DNA of 48,311 nt from Anaerolineales bacterium (lineage in GTDB: Bacteria > Chloroflexota > Anaerolineae > Anaerolineales > Villigracilaceae). The notes under the pieces were generated by a model. That model ran no database searches and was not told the origin of the DNA. It saw nothing but the letters and a program-made list of their open reading frames with translations. The translations under genes were made by a program, and so were the position numbers. The stretch lies in NCBI GenBank assembly GCA_016927315.1, contig JAFGMV010000123.1:1-48311 (forward strand), written 5' to 3'. Of this stretch, positions 15,647-24,368 are shown piece after piece. How positions within the stretch are numbered: position 1 is the first letter of the stretch; each line of letters starts with the position of its first letter.

Positions 15647-17200
15647 CTATAAGACTTTTTCTGCTGCCAGTTCGCCAGAATCACAGGCGGCTTCGAAGGT
15701 AGGATAGATCATATAGTCCCCGGCCAGTATCAGGCTGCCCCGGTTGAGCTGGTGGAGACGCAGCAGGCGCTGGTATGCACCAGGGACCATCACCGGATAG
15801 GCATATGGGAAGCGTGTCAATTCATAGCCGGTCACTTTACTACGGGCGCCTGGCAGCGCCTGCTCCAGGTCGGCCATCACCCGCTCAAAGGCTTCCTGCT
15901 CATCCAGGCCATGCAGGCTGTTGTCTTTGTAACTATGTGGAGCAATATAGACTCCGGCCACCCAGACATTGCCAGGCAGGGAGGGTGTATAGGTGCGTTC
16001 TACCCAGGTGCTGTCATAAATATCAGTGAAGAACCACCCATCCGGGACGGCCAGGTCGAACGCTCGGTTGAATATCGGCTCATCGCTGAACAGGGCCAGG
16101 GTCAGGTACTGCGAATAGGGGATCTGTGCCAGTATGTTGCGGCGCGGCTCATCCAGTACCGATGAGGCAATCTCGAGTGCTGCGGGTGCAGGCACGGCCA
16201 GGATGATCCGGTCGGCAGCCAGGAGATGTTCTTCGCCGTCCAGTATGTATCGTACCCGGTAGGTATTTCCAGTTTGTGTCACACTGCCGGCGGTCGCATC
16301 CAAATGCAGTCTTTTCCCCAACGCATCGGCCAGAGCCTGGGTCACTTCGGTAATGCCGGTCTTGAAGGTATAGGAGCCGGTGTCATAGCCCATACGGTTG
16401 GGGATGTTGTCCAGGTCTTCAACGTCTTCGATCGGCTCGGAATCTTCGAAGTCGAAAGCAATTTCCGGAATGTAGCTCAGGGCTGAAATCTCATCCAGGT
16501 TGGCGCCAAATAGACCGCGAGCGGCGACATTGTAAGCCTCCTGCAGGCTACCGGAATACCCGTTTTGTTCGAACCATTGGCGGGCGGTGATATTGTCCAG
16601 TGATGCAATTTCAGAGTCCAGATTGAAGTCGGGCAGTTCGATGTAGTTTTCCTGCATATCCTGCACCTGGCGGATGAACCGGTTGACAGTATTCAACCCG
16701 CTGTCCTGGATGTGCATCAGGGCAATCCCATCGTCGTTCCAATAGAACCGCCCCGCGTGGTAATGGGCATCCATCGGATCAGGGATCATAACTGTTTCCA
16801 GGTCCAACTTGCGGATGATCCTGCGCAGGGCGCCTTCCGGTTCACCCAGATATTCGGCTCCGCGTGCATAATGGACCCCCTTATAGATACCTGTCAGCGC
16901 CCGTCCACCTGGCTGGTCGGCGTGTTCCAGCACGAGCACATCCTGGCCGGCATCCTGCAGCAGGTAGGCTGCCGTCAGGCCGGCGATCCCACCCCCAATC
17001 ACGATTACCTCGTACCGCGTTTCCGGTTCGCCCATCTCCTGGGCTTGGGGTATAGGTGTTTCCGGGTTGCTGTCTGTACCTTCCGGAATATTCAGGTCGG
17101 ATACGTCCTCCACCAGCAGGCCGCAGGCCAGTGTGAGCGAAGAGGCCGTAAAGACACTGCTCAACCTGATAAAATCGCGGCGTGAAAGGCGTCTGGACAT
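15647..17200 (-). CDS. FAD-dependent amine-oxidase-type oxidoreductase, Tat-exported lipoprotein
   Basis: A 517-residue flavoprotein. The N-terminus has a twin-arginine signal (SRRDFIR, residues 6-12) followed by a hydrophobic stretch ending in a lipobox-like LTLAC with Cys26. The protein is therefore probably folded with FAD in the cytoplasm, exported, and anchored to the membrane. The dinucleotide motif VIVIGGGIAGLTAAY sits at residues 66-79 and a GGRALTG segment follows, typical of flavin monoamine oxidases and phytoene-desaturase relatives. The C-terminal LAGDYMIYPTFEAACDSGELAA matches the FAD-binding end of that family when read in two parts. A strong AAGGAG precedes the ATG. The substrate is unknown. 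Confidence 0.87.
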   Translation of the reverse strand: MSRRLSRRDFIRLSSVFTASSLTLACGLLVEDVSDLNIPEGTDSNPETPIPQAQEMGEPETRYEVIVIGGGIAGLTAAYLLQDAGQDVLVLEHADQPGGRALTGIYKGVHYARGAEYLGEPEGALRRIIRKLDLETVMIPDPMDAHYHAGRFYWNDDGIALMHIQDSGLNTVNRFIRQVQDMQENYIELPDFNLDSEIASLDNITARQWFEQNGYSGSLQEAYNVAARGLFGANLDEISALSYIPEIAFDFEDSEPIEDVEDLDNIPNRMGYDTGSYTFKTGITEVTQALADALGKRLHLDATAGSVTQTGNTYRVRYILDGEEHLLAADRIILAVPAPAALEIASSVLDEPRRNILAQIPYSQYLTLALFSDEPIFNRAFDLAVPDGWFFTDIYDSTWVERTYTPSLPGNVWVAGVYIAPHSYKDNSLHGLDEQEAFERVMADLEQALPGARSKVTGYELTRFPYAYPVMVPGAYQRLLRLHQLNRGSLILAGDYMIYPTFEAACDSGELAAEKVL

Positions 17201-17245
17201 AAGTTACTCCTTACAACAGTAGAGCTTCTGTGTTCAAAGAATGCG

Positions 17246-17272
17246 ATCGGGCGGATTGAGTATCCGCCCGAT
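17246..17272. terminator. Hairpin after the oligopeptidase gene
   Basis: ATCGGGCGGAT and ATCCGCCCGAT pair into an 11-bp stem with a 5-base loop, between the pepF stop and the FAD gene start. There is no strong T run, so it may be a weak terminator or a processing hairpin. Confidence 0.5.
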
Positions 17273-17278
17273 TATGGT

Positions 17279-19039
17279 TCAGAGTGTTTCCAGTTGATCG
17301 ACCAGGCCTTTGATTACATCAAAGCCGCCCTGCCAGAAATCGGCGCTGCGGATGTCGATCCCGGCTTCTGACAGGATATCCGCCGGGGCTTGGGAGCCGC
17401 CCGCCGCCAGGATTTTGAGGTATTTGGGCTTGAAAGAGTCTCCTTCGGCTTTGTACTGCCTATACAGTGAAAGCACCAGTAGCTGCCCAAACGCGTACGC
17501 ATAGACATAGAAGGGAGTATGGTAAATGTGTGGGATCGAAACCCATTCCCATTTGAATTCATCACTCAGTTCAAGCGAGCCGTCGAACTGTTCTTCCAGG
17601 TTTTCCATATAAGCTTTGGAAAGAGCCTCGACCGAGGCATTCTGGTGGATCATTTCATGGGCCTGTTTCTCGAACAGGGCAAAGTAGGTCTGGCGCATGA
17701 TGGTGGCGTAGGCATCGTCTACCTGCCGGAAAAGCAGGTCCCGGCGAACGTCTTGATCTTTTTCTTCAGCCAGCATCTTGTCGACCAGCATCATTTCACC
17801 AAAGGTAGAAGCGGTCTCGGCCAGCGGCAGGGAAGAATGGAACGTGAAGGCCGTATGTTCAGAGGCCAGCATGGAATGGATAGCGTGACCCAGTTCGTGG
17901 GCCATGGTGGCCACATCACGGGCTTTACCGGTGTGGTTGAGCAGCACAAAGGGTGTCATTTCGGGCAGTATCGACCAGCAGAAAGCTCCGCTGCGCTTGC
18001 CCTTACGGACCTCACTGTCCAGGTGGTTTTCATCAAAGACACGCTGCGCCAGTTCGGCCGTGCGCGGGTCGAAATCTTTGAACGAAGCCAATACCATTTC
18101 AGCAGCCTGTTCGTGGGAATATTCTTTGTCGGCTTCGATTACCGGGGCATAGATATCGTAACGGCGCAGTCGTTCCTTTCCCAGGGTGCGGGCTTTGAGC
18201 TTGAAGAAGCGCTGGAAGATACCTCCATTCTTCTGGCTGACCCTCAACAGCGTTTCGACAGCTTCATCCGGGATATCATTGCGCAGGTTGCGAACCGAGA
18301 TCGGACTGGCGAATTTACGCAGGGACAGGTTCTCGTTGCGCCAGTCGCGTACCAGGGTCTGGTACATCTGGCCCAGGATATTGCCATCCTCGCCATAGAC
18401 CCGGTAGAGTTCCTGGTAGGCCCTGGCACGCAGGTCGGGATCCGTGCCCTGGACGTAGGTCATCAACTCGCCGCGGGTCAGTTCTTTTACTTTACCTTCT
18501 TCTTCCAGCTTGAAGATGTATCGATTGGTGATTGCGTCATACAGCGTGTTCAGTGCGCTGAAGCCGGTAACATTTTTCAGGTTGATGATCTTTTCTTCAG
18601 GTTCGCTCAGGGTGTGGGGCTTGAAATTACGGATCTCCTGCAGATAGTAGCGGTAATCGCCGGCTTCTGCCATCAACCGTTCGGCGTTCTGATCATCAAG
18701 CTCTTTCCACCACAGGCTGAAGAACAGGGTGCGGTTCGCGACATCTGCCAGGAACTGTTCAATGCGGGCCATCAGGGTCTGGACGGGTTGGTCTTGGGTG
18801 TCGGCTGAGAAAGAAAGACCTGCATAAGCATACAGGCGGCTTTCCAATCGGGCGGTGGTTTCAGAGGCGCGTACAAAATCCATAAATTGTTCGGCAGGGA
18901 TATCGGCCTGCAGTTTATTTCGGATTCCTTCGAACGCGGTGATCTGTTCTTCGATCTGGTCGAACGTTGTTTCCAGTTTAGGGCTGTCGATACCCGGATA
19001 CAGGTCGTCCAGGCTCCATTTGGTCTGTTTGTAAGACAT
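17279..19039 (-). CDS. pepF: Oligoendopeptidase F (M3 family)
   Basis: Zinc metallopeptidase of 586 residues that degrades oligopeptides in the cytoplasm. The zinc motif HELGH is at residues 381-385, followed by the third ligand region (LAETASTFGEMM). The whole length fits the PepF subgroup of M3. The ATG has an AAGGAG site about 10 bases upstream. The next gene downstream on the same strand is the FAD oxidoreductase, but ~80 bases with a hairpin separate them. No defect is seen. Confidence 0.95.
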   Translation of the reverse strand: MSYKQTKWSLDDLYPGIDSPKLETTFDQIEEQITAFEGIRNKLQADIPAEQFMDFVRASETTARLESRLYAYAGLSFSADTQDQPVQTLMARIEQFLADVANRTLFFSLWWKELDDQNAERLMAEAGDYRYYLQEIRNFKPHTLSEPEEKIINLKNVTGFSALNTLYDAITNRYIFKLEEEGKVKELTRGELMTYVQGTDPDLRARAYQELYRVYGEDGNILGQMYQTLVRDWRNENLSLRKFASPISVRNLRNDIPDEAVETLLRVSQKNGGIFQRFFKLKARTLGKERLRRYDIYAPVIEADKEYSHEQAAEMVLASFKDFDPRTAELAQRVFDENHLDSEVRKGKRSGAFCWSILPEMTPFVLLNHTGKARDVATMAHELGHAIHSMLASEHTAFTFHSSLPLAETASTFGEMMLVDKMLAEEKDQDVRRDLLFRQVDDAYATIMRQTYFALFEKQAHEMIHQNASVEALSKAYMENLEEQFDGSLELSDEFKWEWVSIPHIYHTPFYVYAYAFGQLLVLSLYRQYKAEGDSFKPKYLKILAAGGSQAPADILSEAGIDIRSADFWQGGFDVIKGLVDQLETL

Positions 19040-19065
19040 GGGTTTTGGGCTCCTTGAGATTCAAT

Positions 19066-19188
19066 TATCATTGCGAGCGAGCGCCATGGCGCAAGCGATA
19101 CAATCTCACTCGTTTATATTGATATGAAGAGATTGCTGTCTTGGTCTTTTTGACCAGAACAGGCAAGCGGACGCCCTCACAATGGCAT
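19066..19188. repeat. REP/MITE-like imperfect inverted repeat
   Basis: The intergenic stretch between pepF and ychF begins CATTGCGAGCGAGCG and ends GCCCTCACAATGG. Between them are AAGCGATACAATCTCACTC and its partial complement AGAGATTGCTGTCTTGG. Ends and middle are imperfectly complementary, as in the widespread 'cattgcgag...ctcgcaatg' intergenic repeats. No coding frame is present. Confidence 0.6.
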
Positions 19189-19190
19189 CG

Positions 19191-20249
19191 TTAGATATTA
19201 AACCGTATATGTACTATATCGCCGTCCTGAACGACGTATTCCTTACCCTCCAGGCGTAGTTTGCCTTTGGCTTTGGCTTCGTTAAGTCCCCCCAATTCGA
19301 TCAATTCATTGTAGGCAACCACCTCAGCCCGGATAAACCCCTTTTGCAGATCGGTGTGGATGGCGCCTGCGGCTTCGACTGCAAATGCGCCGCGATGTAC
19401 GGTCCAGGCGCGCACTTCGTCTTCACCCACGGTGAAGAAGGAATGCTGACCCAGCAAATCATACGACAGGCGAATCATCCGGTCCAGGCCGGGTTCTTCG
19501 ATCTGGTATTCATCCATAAACACGGCCGCGTCTTCAGGCGGTAGTTGGGCGATCTCCATTTCGAGTTTGCCCTGCATCCCAACAGAAGCATGATCCAGGT
19601 TCAGCGTGGGTTCTGCCTGACCTTCACCCAGGTTGAGAACGGTCAGGATCGGTTTGCGGGTCAGGAGCCCATAACTGGAGAGTTCGTTCTTTTCCTCATC
19701 TGTGAAATCCAACTCGCGTAAGGGCTGGCTGCCGGATAAAGCTGTCTGCAGGCGTTCAAAAAGCGCAATCTGCCGGGCGTTGATTGTCTTGTCTGTGCCC
19801 CCTTTGCGGCGTTCATCTGCCAGGCGTTCCAGCTTGCGCTCTACCATGACCAGATCATTGAGCAGCAGTTCACTCATCATGCTGTCGAGATCCCGTTGAG
19901 GTGCAACACTCCCGGAGGGGTGCGGGACCTGGTCGCTCTCGAAGCAGCGCACAATATGAATGAAACCGTCCATTTGTGAGAGCTGGTTAAGCAGGTTACC
20001 CGAGATACCGCTTTTTCCGGCCGAACCGTCCAGCCCGGCAATATCGGCATAAGTGACTTTGGCGTAGATGGTCTTTCTGGGGTTGAACATGGCCGAGAGT
20101 GTATCGACGCGTGCATCGGGGACATCCACGACGGCAGTATGTACTTCTATGCGACCGCCGCTGGTAGTGGTGGGTTGGTCGCCGCCCGTCAGGGCATTAA
20201 ACATGGTGGTTTTTCCTGATTGTGGTAAGCCTATAATTCCTAATTTCAT
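19191..20249 (-). CDS. ychF: YchF/OLA1-type ATPase
   Basis: A 352-residue Obg-related P-loop protein with a C-terminal TGS domain. The P-loop is G7LPQSGKT14 (family usual: GLPNVGKS). The base-recognition motif is LNLGE in place of NKxD, fitting the ATP preference of YchF. A coiled-coil insert (MMSELLLNDLVMVERKLERL) lies in the middle. The C-terminal TGS segment contains VVQDGDIVHIRFNI. YchF binds ribosomes and is linked to stress responses. The ATG has AAGGT 6 bases upstream. It is divergent from tRNA-Leu, whose promoter lies right against this start codon. Confidence 0.93.
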   Translation of the reverse strand: MKLGIIGLPQSGKTTMFNALTGGDQPTTTSGGRIEVHTAVVDVPDARVDTLSAMFNPRKTIYAKVTYADIAGLDGSAGKSGISGNLLNQLSQMDGFIHIVRCFESDQVPHPSGSVAPQRDLDSMMSELLLNDLVMVERKLERLADERRKGGTDKTINARQIALFERLQTALSGSQPLRELDFTDEEKNELSSYGLLTRKPILTVLNLGEGQAEPTLNLDHASVGMQGKLEMEIAQLPPEDAAVFMDEYQIEEPGLDRMIRLSYDLLGQHSFFTVGEDEVRAWTVHRGAFAVEAAGAIHTDLQKGFIRAEVVAYNELIELGGLNEAKAKGKLRLEGKEYVVQDGDIVHIRFNI

Positions 20250-20250
20250 C

Positions 20251-20279
20251 TTGACCTTGTAAAGGGGGTTGGGTATACT
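20251..20279 (+). promoter_or_regulatory. Promoter of tRNA-Leu
   Basis: -35 TTGACC (20251-20256), a 17-base spacer, and -10 TATACT (20274-20279). The start is expected near 20286, about 9 bases before the mature tRNA. Confidence 0.8.
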
Positions 20280-20294
20280 TCAGGACGCAAGCCA

Positions 20295-20376
20295 GCCGAA
20301 GTGGCGGAACTGGCATACGCGCACGACTCAAACTCGTGTTCCGAAAGGATTGTGGGTTCGATTCCCACCTTCGGCA
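20295..20376 (+). tRNA. tRNA-Leu (anticodon CAA)
   Basis: Acceptor stem GCCGAAG (20295-20301) pairs with CTTCGGC (20369-20375), with discriminator A at 20376. The anticodon arm CACGA-CTCAAAC-TCGTG gives anticodon CAA (codon UUG). A long variable arm is present, as expected for a class II leucine tRNA, and the T arm is GTGGG-TTCGATT-CCCAC. CCA is not encoded. Confidence 0.97.
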
Positions 20377-20378
20377 TT

Positions 20379-20413
20379 ATAACAGCCCTCTGCAGATCGC
20401 GGAGGGCTGTTAT
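20379..20413 (+). terminator. Intrinsic terminator after tRNA-Leu
   Basis: ATAACAGCCCTC pairs with GAGGGCTGTTAT (12 bp, 11-base loop), followed by a short T-rich stretch. It begins two bases after the tRNA. Confidence 0.8.
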
Positions 20414-20616
20414 TTCATAATGCTTCCCAATACATCTGGCCTTCAATAGGTTTTGCATTATAATTGCGCCTGCGTATAAACCCCAATTGAGAGAGCCGGA
20501 TACAAAATATACGATCAGGATGGAAAATGCGTCACTTACGATACTTTCCCTGGCACTGCTTGCCTATAACATAGGAGAGATTGATTTCAGTGGGGGTCTC
20601 CGGGCAATCATTTTCT

Positions 20617-20885
20617 TTACAGCTTCATATTCTTCCATGTTGTTGCCAGGATATTTGTAATAGCCAGGCCCAATCTGCTCCATTCTGGACTTGTGCGGCA
20701 GGTATTTCGCCAGGGTGATAAAAGCAATAATGACACAATTCCGGTCCATACACAGAAATTGGAGAAGGCGGGCATTGTGTGCTTCCCTGTAAACCGCCAG
20801 ATCAAGGTAATTGCCAGAAAGATCCCGACTTCTGCCAGGCAGATGAAAGCGATTCTTTTCTAAGGTCTTCAATGATCTTGATCAT
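20617..20885 (-). pseudogene. Frameshifted remnant of a small membrane protein
   Basis: On the minus strand an ATG at 20885 opens MIKIIEDLRKESLSSAW. A change of frame then continues into a hydrophobic run (EVGIFLAITLIWRFTG, then VWTGIVSLLLLSPW, then LGLAITNILATTW) to TAA at 20617. Two or three transmembrane helices are split over two frames, which suggests a decayed gene. The start overlaps the TGA of a 21-codon frame (MREFLRVIRFKRKNN...) downstream of the protease gene. I do not recognise the family. The plus strand of 20414-20616 shows nothing convincing. Confidence 0.4.
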
Positions 20886-20951
20886 CCCTTTTCCTCAACG
20901 ATATTATTCTTTCTCTTGAACCGGATAACGCGCAGGAACTCCCGCATAACC

Positions 20952-21761
20952 TTACTGGTCCTGTGGATCTGGAGTGGGATGATTTGGCCAGCGTTTAACG
21001 ATGTATTTGGCGGCCAGGGCTCCAATCCCCAGGGAGATCCACAGGAAGGAATACAGGAGCGCCAGTTTAAACGTCTCGTCTGCCCCGGGCGTATTCTGGA
21101 CGAACAGCACAAAGATATCGTGGAAATAGTGAAAGATGATGCCGGGCAGTAGTGAGCCGGTCTTGAGCGCCAGATAGGTAAAAAGCAGCCCAATCAAGAA
21201 AATGCTGACCAGGTCGATGACCGTTTCCAGGTCAGGGGGCAGTGTATTTAGGTGGATCACTGCGAACAGGAAGCTTGTATAAAAGATGGCCCCGCGTTTT
21301 GGGTAGATGCGCATGAAGAGCACCAGGATGATTCCCCGGAAAAAGACCTCTTCCCATATGCCGCGTGTCAGGCCTTTGACCCAGCGGGGGGCAGGGACCG
21401 TACTCCAATCGACTTGGAAGTGACCGGTGAGCAGGGAAGCCAGGTATATACTGCTCAGGGTCAGGGTGGCTGTCAACAGTCCCAGCAGGATATTGCGGGC
21501 AGCTGGCCTGAGAGGCAGGAGGCGAATATCGAAGCAGTAGTCAGGCAGTGATTTGCGTCCATACGGCAGTCCAATGACCATGGGCATCAGATATAACGCC
21601 AGGAAGGCCAACGCCAGAAAATATAACAAGGGCGGCACGTAAACACCCGGCAGGGTTTCCAATACCCCCAACAGGATGTAGGTTATGGCTGTGAAGACTA
21701 TTCCCAGGCGGGGATGGTTTGCCAGCCAGGAATTGTAGTGTGTGTTTTCTTGAGGGTGCAT
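20952..21761 (-). CDS. CPBP-family intramembrane metalloprotease
   Basis: A 269-residue protein with about eight hydrophobic segments. The CPBP (Rce1-like/Abi) signature is complete: WEEVFFRG with E137-E138 and R142, then H170 in FAVIHL and His 211/214 in FHYFHD, which together hold the zinc. Relatives process prenylated or bacteriocin-type peptides; the bacterial target is unknown here. An AGGAAGG site stands before the ATG. It is divergent from glgC, 226 bases away. Confidence 0.88.
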   Translation of the reverse strand: MHPQENTHYNSWLANHPRLGIVFTAITYILLGVLETLPGVYVPPLLYFLALAFLALYLMPMVIGLPYGRKSLPDYCFDIRLLPLRPAARNILLGLLTATLTLSSIYLASLLTGHFQVDWSTVPAPRWVKGLTRGIWEEVFFRGIILVLFMRIYPKRGAIFYTSFLFAVIHLNTLPPDLETVIDLVSIFLIGLLFTYLALKTGSLLPGIIFHYFHDIFVLFVQNTPGADETFKLALLYSFLWISLGIGALAAKYIVKRWPNHPTPDPQDQ

Positions 21762-21987
21762 GGATTTTTCCTTCCTGGTTTTCTCACTTTTGGACGAAGA
21801 GTCAAAATCGTGCTAATCATATAATATAAAGGGAGAATGGGCAAGTATCGGGTTGTCTTTTTCGCTTGATAATCCAAATCACTTCATGTATCATAACTTT
21901 ATGGTTCTCCGGTGTTTTGATCACAGGTGTGGAGAGCCGGATTGTCGCATAAAGGTTTGCACTTGTCTGTAAGGCGAGAGGAAAACT

Positions 21988-23250
21988 ATGCCCACCACAA
22001 ATGATATCCTGGCAATAATCCTGGGAGGGGGAAGAGGTTCGCGTTTGTTTCCGCTGACAAAACTACGTTCCAAACCTGCGGTCCCCATTGCGGGGAAATA
22101 CAGGTTGATCGATATCCCCATCAGTAATTGTATTAATTCCAATATCTACAGGATAGCGGTCCTGACGCAGTACAATTCTGTTTCCTTGACCCGGCATGTG
22201 AATTATTCTTACCGGTTCGATACCTTCCATCCTGGCTGGGTGCAGATACTGGCTGCTGAACAGACCCCGGAGAGTGCTGATTGGTATCAAGGCACAGCCG
22301 ATGCGGTTCGTAAACAGGTGTTTGAGATCAAATCTGCCCGCCAGGAGTACACCCTGGTCCTGGGGGGCGATCATCTCTACCGCATGGATTATTCTGAGTT
22401 AGCCCAATTCCATTGGGAGAACGAAGCCGATATCACTGTGGCTGTCCAACCGATACCGGAAAAAGACGTTTCTCGCTTCGGGATCCTGAAACAGGAAAGA
22501 GATGGGCATATCTCTGATTTTGTTGAGAAGCCCAAAGACCCGGATGTGTTGAAAAAATTTACCAGCCGCAAAGGCTCAGATACACCCTATCTGGGTTCAA
22601 TGGGGCTTTACATGTTCAGGACTGATGTGCTCATAAAACTGCTGAGTGAATATCCATCTTTTGATGATTTTGGGGGAGATGTTATCCCGCATGCGATTAA
22701 AACCCATAAGGTTTTTGGTTTTGGGTTTGAAGGGTACTGGCGTGATATCGGAACCATCCGGGCTTTCTACGAAACCAACCTGGAGCTCACCCAGGAAGAT
22801 CCTCCCTACGATATCTACGATCCCAAAGCGCCGATCTACACCAGGGCCCGCTACCTGCCCGGTTCGATCATCATGAACTCCAAGGTCAAGGATGTCCTGA
22901 TGGGAGAAGGCTGTCGTATTCGCGGCGCCGAGATCGAACGCTCTGTGGTTGGTCTGCGCAGTCAGATTGAGGATGGAGTCAGGATCAAAGACAGCATCCT
23001 GATGGGTGCTGACTACTATTCGATTGACAATCATCTGAACCAGAATCCGATCGGGATCGGTTCAAACTGCTACATCGAAGGTGCGATCCTGGACAAAAAT
23101 GCACGCGTCGGAGAAAACGTTGTAATTCGTCCCTTCCCGCGCGGCGCCGACCTGGACAATGAAACCTGGTTCGTTCGGGACGGGATCGTAATTATTCCCA
23201 AGAACACCGAGATTTGCCCTGGTACGCGCATTACACCCGAGGATGTCTGA
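21988..23250 (+). CDS. glgC: Glucose-1-phosphate adenylyltransferase
   Basis: A 420-residue enzyme that makes ADP-glucose from ATP and glucose-1-phosphate, the first committed step of glycogen synthesis. The N-terminal nucleotidyltransferase motif ILGGGRGSRLFPLT is followed by the conserved KPAVPIAGKYRLIDIPISN region read in two parts, the WYQGTADAV segment and the GGDHLYRMDY metal site. The C-terminal third is a left-handed beta-helix with hexapeptide-type repeats (from about residue 300). A GCGAGAGGA ribosome site precedes the ATG. No other glg gene is nearby. Activity is normally controlled allosterically by glycolytic intermediates. Confidence 0.95.
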   Translation: MPTTNDILAIILGGGRGSRLFPLTKLRSKPAVPIAGKYRLIDIPISNCINSNIYRIAVLTQYNSVSLTRHVNYSYRFDTFHPGWVQILAAEQTPESADWYQGTADAVRKQVFEIKSARQEYTLVLGGDHLYRMDYSELAQFHWENEADITVAVQPIPEKDVSRFGILKQERDGHISDFVEKPKDPDVLKKFTSRKGSDTPYLGSMGLYMFRTDVLIKLLSEYPSFDDFGGDVIPHAIKTHKVFGFGFEGYWRDIGTIRAFYETNLELTQEDPPYDIYDPKAPIYTRARYLPGSIIMNSKVKDVLMGEGCRIRGAEIERSVVGLRSQIEDGVRIKDSILMGADYYSIDNHLNQNPIGIGSNCYIEGAILDKNARVGENVVIRPFPRGADLDNETWFVRDGIVIIPKNTEICPGTRITPEDV

Positions 23251-23334
23251 CGAAAGGGTAGATGTGCTTCACGATAGTGGTGTTGGTAGGGCGCGGCTGT
23301 ATTAATGATGACTACTATTTGCGCCGGACTTCTT

Positions 23335-23343
23335 TGTTACAAT
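23335..23343 (+). promoter_or_regulatory. Extended -10 promoter element
   Basis: TG-T-TACAAT (23335-23343) is an extended -10 upstream of the membrane protein gene at 23387. No -35 at a standard distance is convincing. Confidence 0.4.
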
Positions 23344-23386
23344 GGGGGGGAAACCCATCAATTTGTGAATAGAAAGATACGCTACT

Positions 23387-24139
23387 ATGTCGAATAAAGA
23401 ACAACAAATAAACATTCGTCCAAGACGGATCCTGAATATCTTGCTGGTAATCACGGCCAGTCTGGCCGTTTTTAATGTTATCGGGCAGTACCTGCGCTTT
23501 AAGAGGTTTGCAATCGATCCAACAGCTGAATTCTTCCTGGATCTGTTCATTAACCAGTTTTCGATGAATAATGAAGCCAATATTCCCACCTATTACTCAT
23601 CCTTGCTGCTCCTGACGGCCTCGGTCCTGCTTCTGTTCATCTCTGTGTGGAAATATCAACACAAAGACAGGCTGCGATTCCATTGGGCGTTGCTGGCGGT
23701 GGTCCTGCTGATATTCTCGATCGATGAGTTCACCAGCATCCATGAACAGTTTATCAGGTTGTTCAAAGATTTCCCCGATTTCAATGGATTGTTCTATTTC
23801 AAATGGGTTATTCCGGGCATCATCTTTGTGGGTGTTCTGGCGCTGGTTTATCTTCCCTTTTTCTTTCACCTGGAAAGTAAGACCAAAGTTCTCTTTCTGG
23901 TCTCTGTGGTCACCTATTTCATGGGGGCCCTGGGCATGGAGATCGTTGGTGGGCGGTATGCCAATTATAATACGATGAAAAGCTTTCAATTCAGTCTGAT
24001 CACCACTGTGGAAGAGACACTGGAAATCGCAGGTGTTTCTTTGTTGATTTATACCCTTTTAAAATATCTCGAAAATTTGCTGTCCGGGATTGTATTGAAA
24101 ATTGGCAGCGCAGACCATTTAAAAGGAATGCAAGAGTAA
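23387..24139 (+). CDS. Multi-pass membrane protein of unknown function
   Basis: A 250-residue protein with about six transmembrane helices. I do not recognise the family by name. Visible conserved-looking features are an acidic segment at the end of one helix (SIDEFTSIHEQF), a small-residue helix with GALGMEIVGG, and an Asp/Glu-rich helix start (TTVEETLEIAG). These polar residues in or near helices could bind a metal or cofactor. An intrinsic terminator follows the stop codon directly, so it is a single-gene unit. The start ATG has only a weak ribosome site (GAAAGATA). Confidence 0.7.
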   Translation: MSNKEQQINIRPRRILNILLVITASLAVFNVIGQYLRFKRFAIDPTAEFFLDLFINQFSMNNEANIPTYYSSLLLLTASVLLLFISVWKYQHKDRLRFHWALLAVVLLIFSIDEFTSIHEQFIRLFKDFPDFNGLFYFKWVIPGIIFVGVLALVYLPFFFHLESKTKVLFLVSVVTYFMGALGMEIVGGRYANYNTMKSFQFSLITTVEETLEIAGVSLLIYTLLKYLENLLSGIVLKIGSADHLKGMQE

Positions 24140-24181
24140 CCGGCCGAGAGACGCCAACGAATCTGTTGGCCGGTCTTTCTT
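24139..24181 (+). terminator. Intrinsic terminator of the membrane protein gene
   Basis: ACCGGCC (24139-24145) pairs with GGCCGGT (24168-24174) around an inner GCCAAC/GTTGGC option, followed by TCTTTCTT. Its T run overlaps the -35 box of the riboswitch promoter. Confidence 0.75.
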
Positions 24182-24208
24182 GACAAGCACATGATGGTTG
24201 ATTACACT
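24180..24208 (+). promoter_or_regulatory. Promoter of the Mn2+ riboswitch transcript
   Basis: -35 TTGACA (24180-24185), a 17-base spacer, and -10 TACACT (24203-24208). The riboswitch aptamer starts within a few bases of the expected start. Confidence 0.8.
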
Positions 24209-24210
24209 TC

Positions 24211-24313
24211 GGTTGGTTGGGGAGTAGCCGCCTGTAACACAGGATGGATTGTCGTCAAGACAGAGCCCGGCTCTCGGCATTCCATACGCAAAATTGCGAT
24301 GGCAAGACCACCA
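24211..24313 (+). ncRNA. yybP-ykoY manganese riboswitch
   Basis: The conserved 5' piece GGGGAGTAGC (24219-24228) and the 3' piece GGCAAGACC (24301-24309) are both present. The internal elements GTCGTCAA, CCCGGCTCT and CATACG sit in the same order as in the Mn2+-sensing yybP-ykoY class. The basal stem (GGTTGGT with ACCACC) uses bases that also form the following terminator, so Mn2+ binding should block termination and switch the downstream ATPase gene on. Confidence 0.92.
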
Positions 24314-24341
24314 CGAATTATTTTGTGTGGTGGTCTTTTTT
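24304..24341 (+). terminator. Riboswitch-controlled intrinsic terminator
   Basis: AAGACCACCAC (24304-24314) pairs with GTGGTGGTCTT (24327-24337), followed by T residues to 24341. The left arm is shared with the 3' end of the Mn2+ aptamer. Confidence 0.9.
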
Positions 24342-24368
24342 AACCGCCATAGATACAGGAGAGAATGA

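Noticed and set aside
17519..18808. A 429-codon open frame on the plus strand
   Set aside because: Antisense to pepF, whose HELGH motif and full length are clear; no independent motif or ribosome site.
20564..20872. A 102-codon minus-strand frame after the protease gene
   Set aside because: It runs in a different frame from the hydrophobic helices that look like the real remnant, and has no ribosome site.
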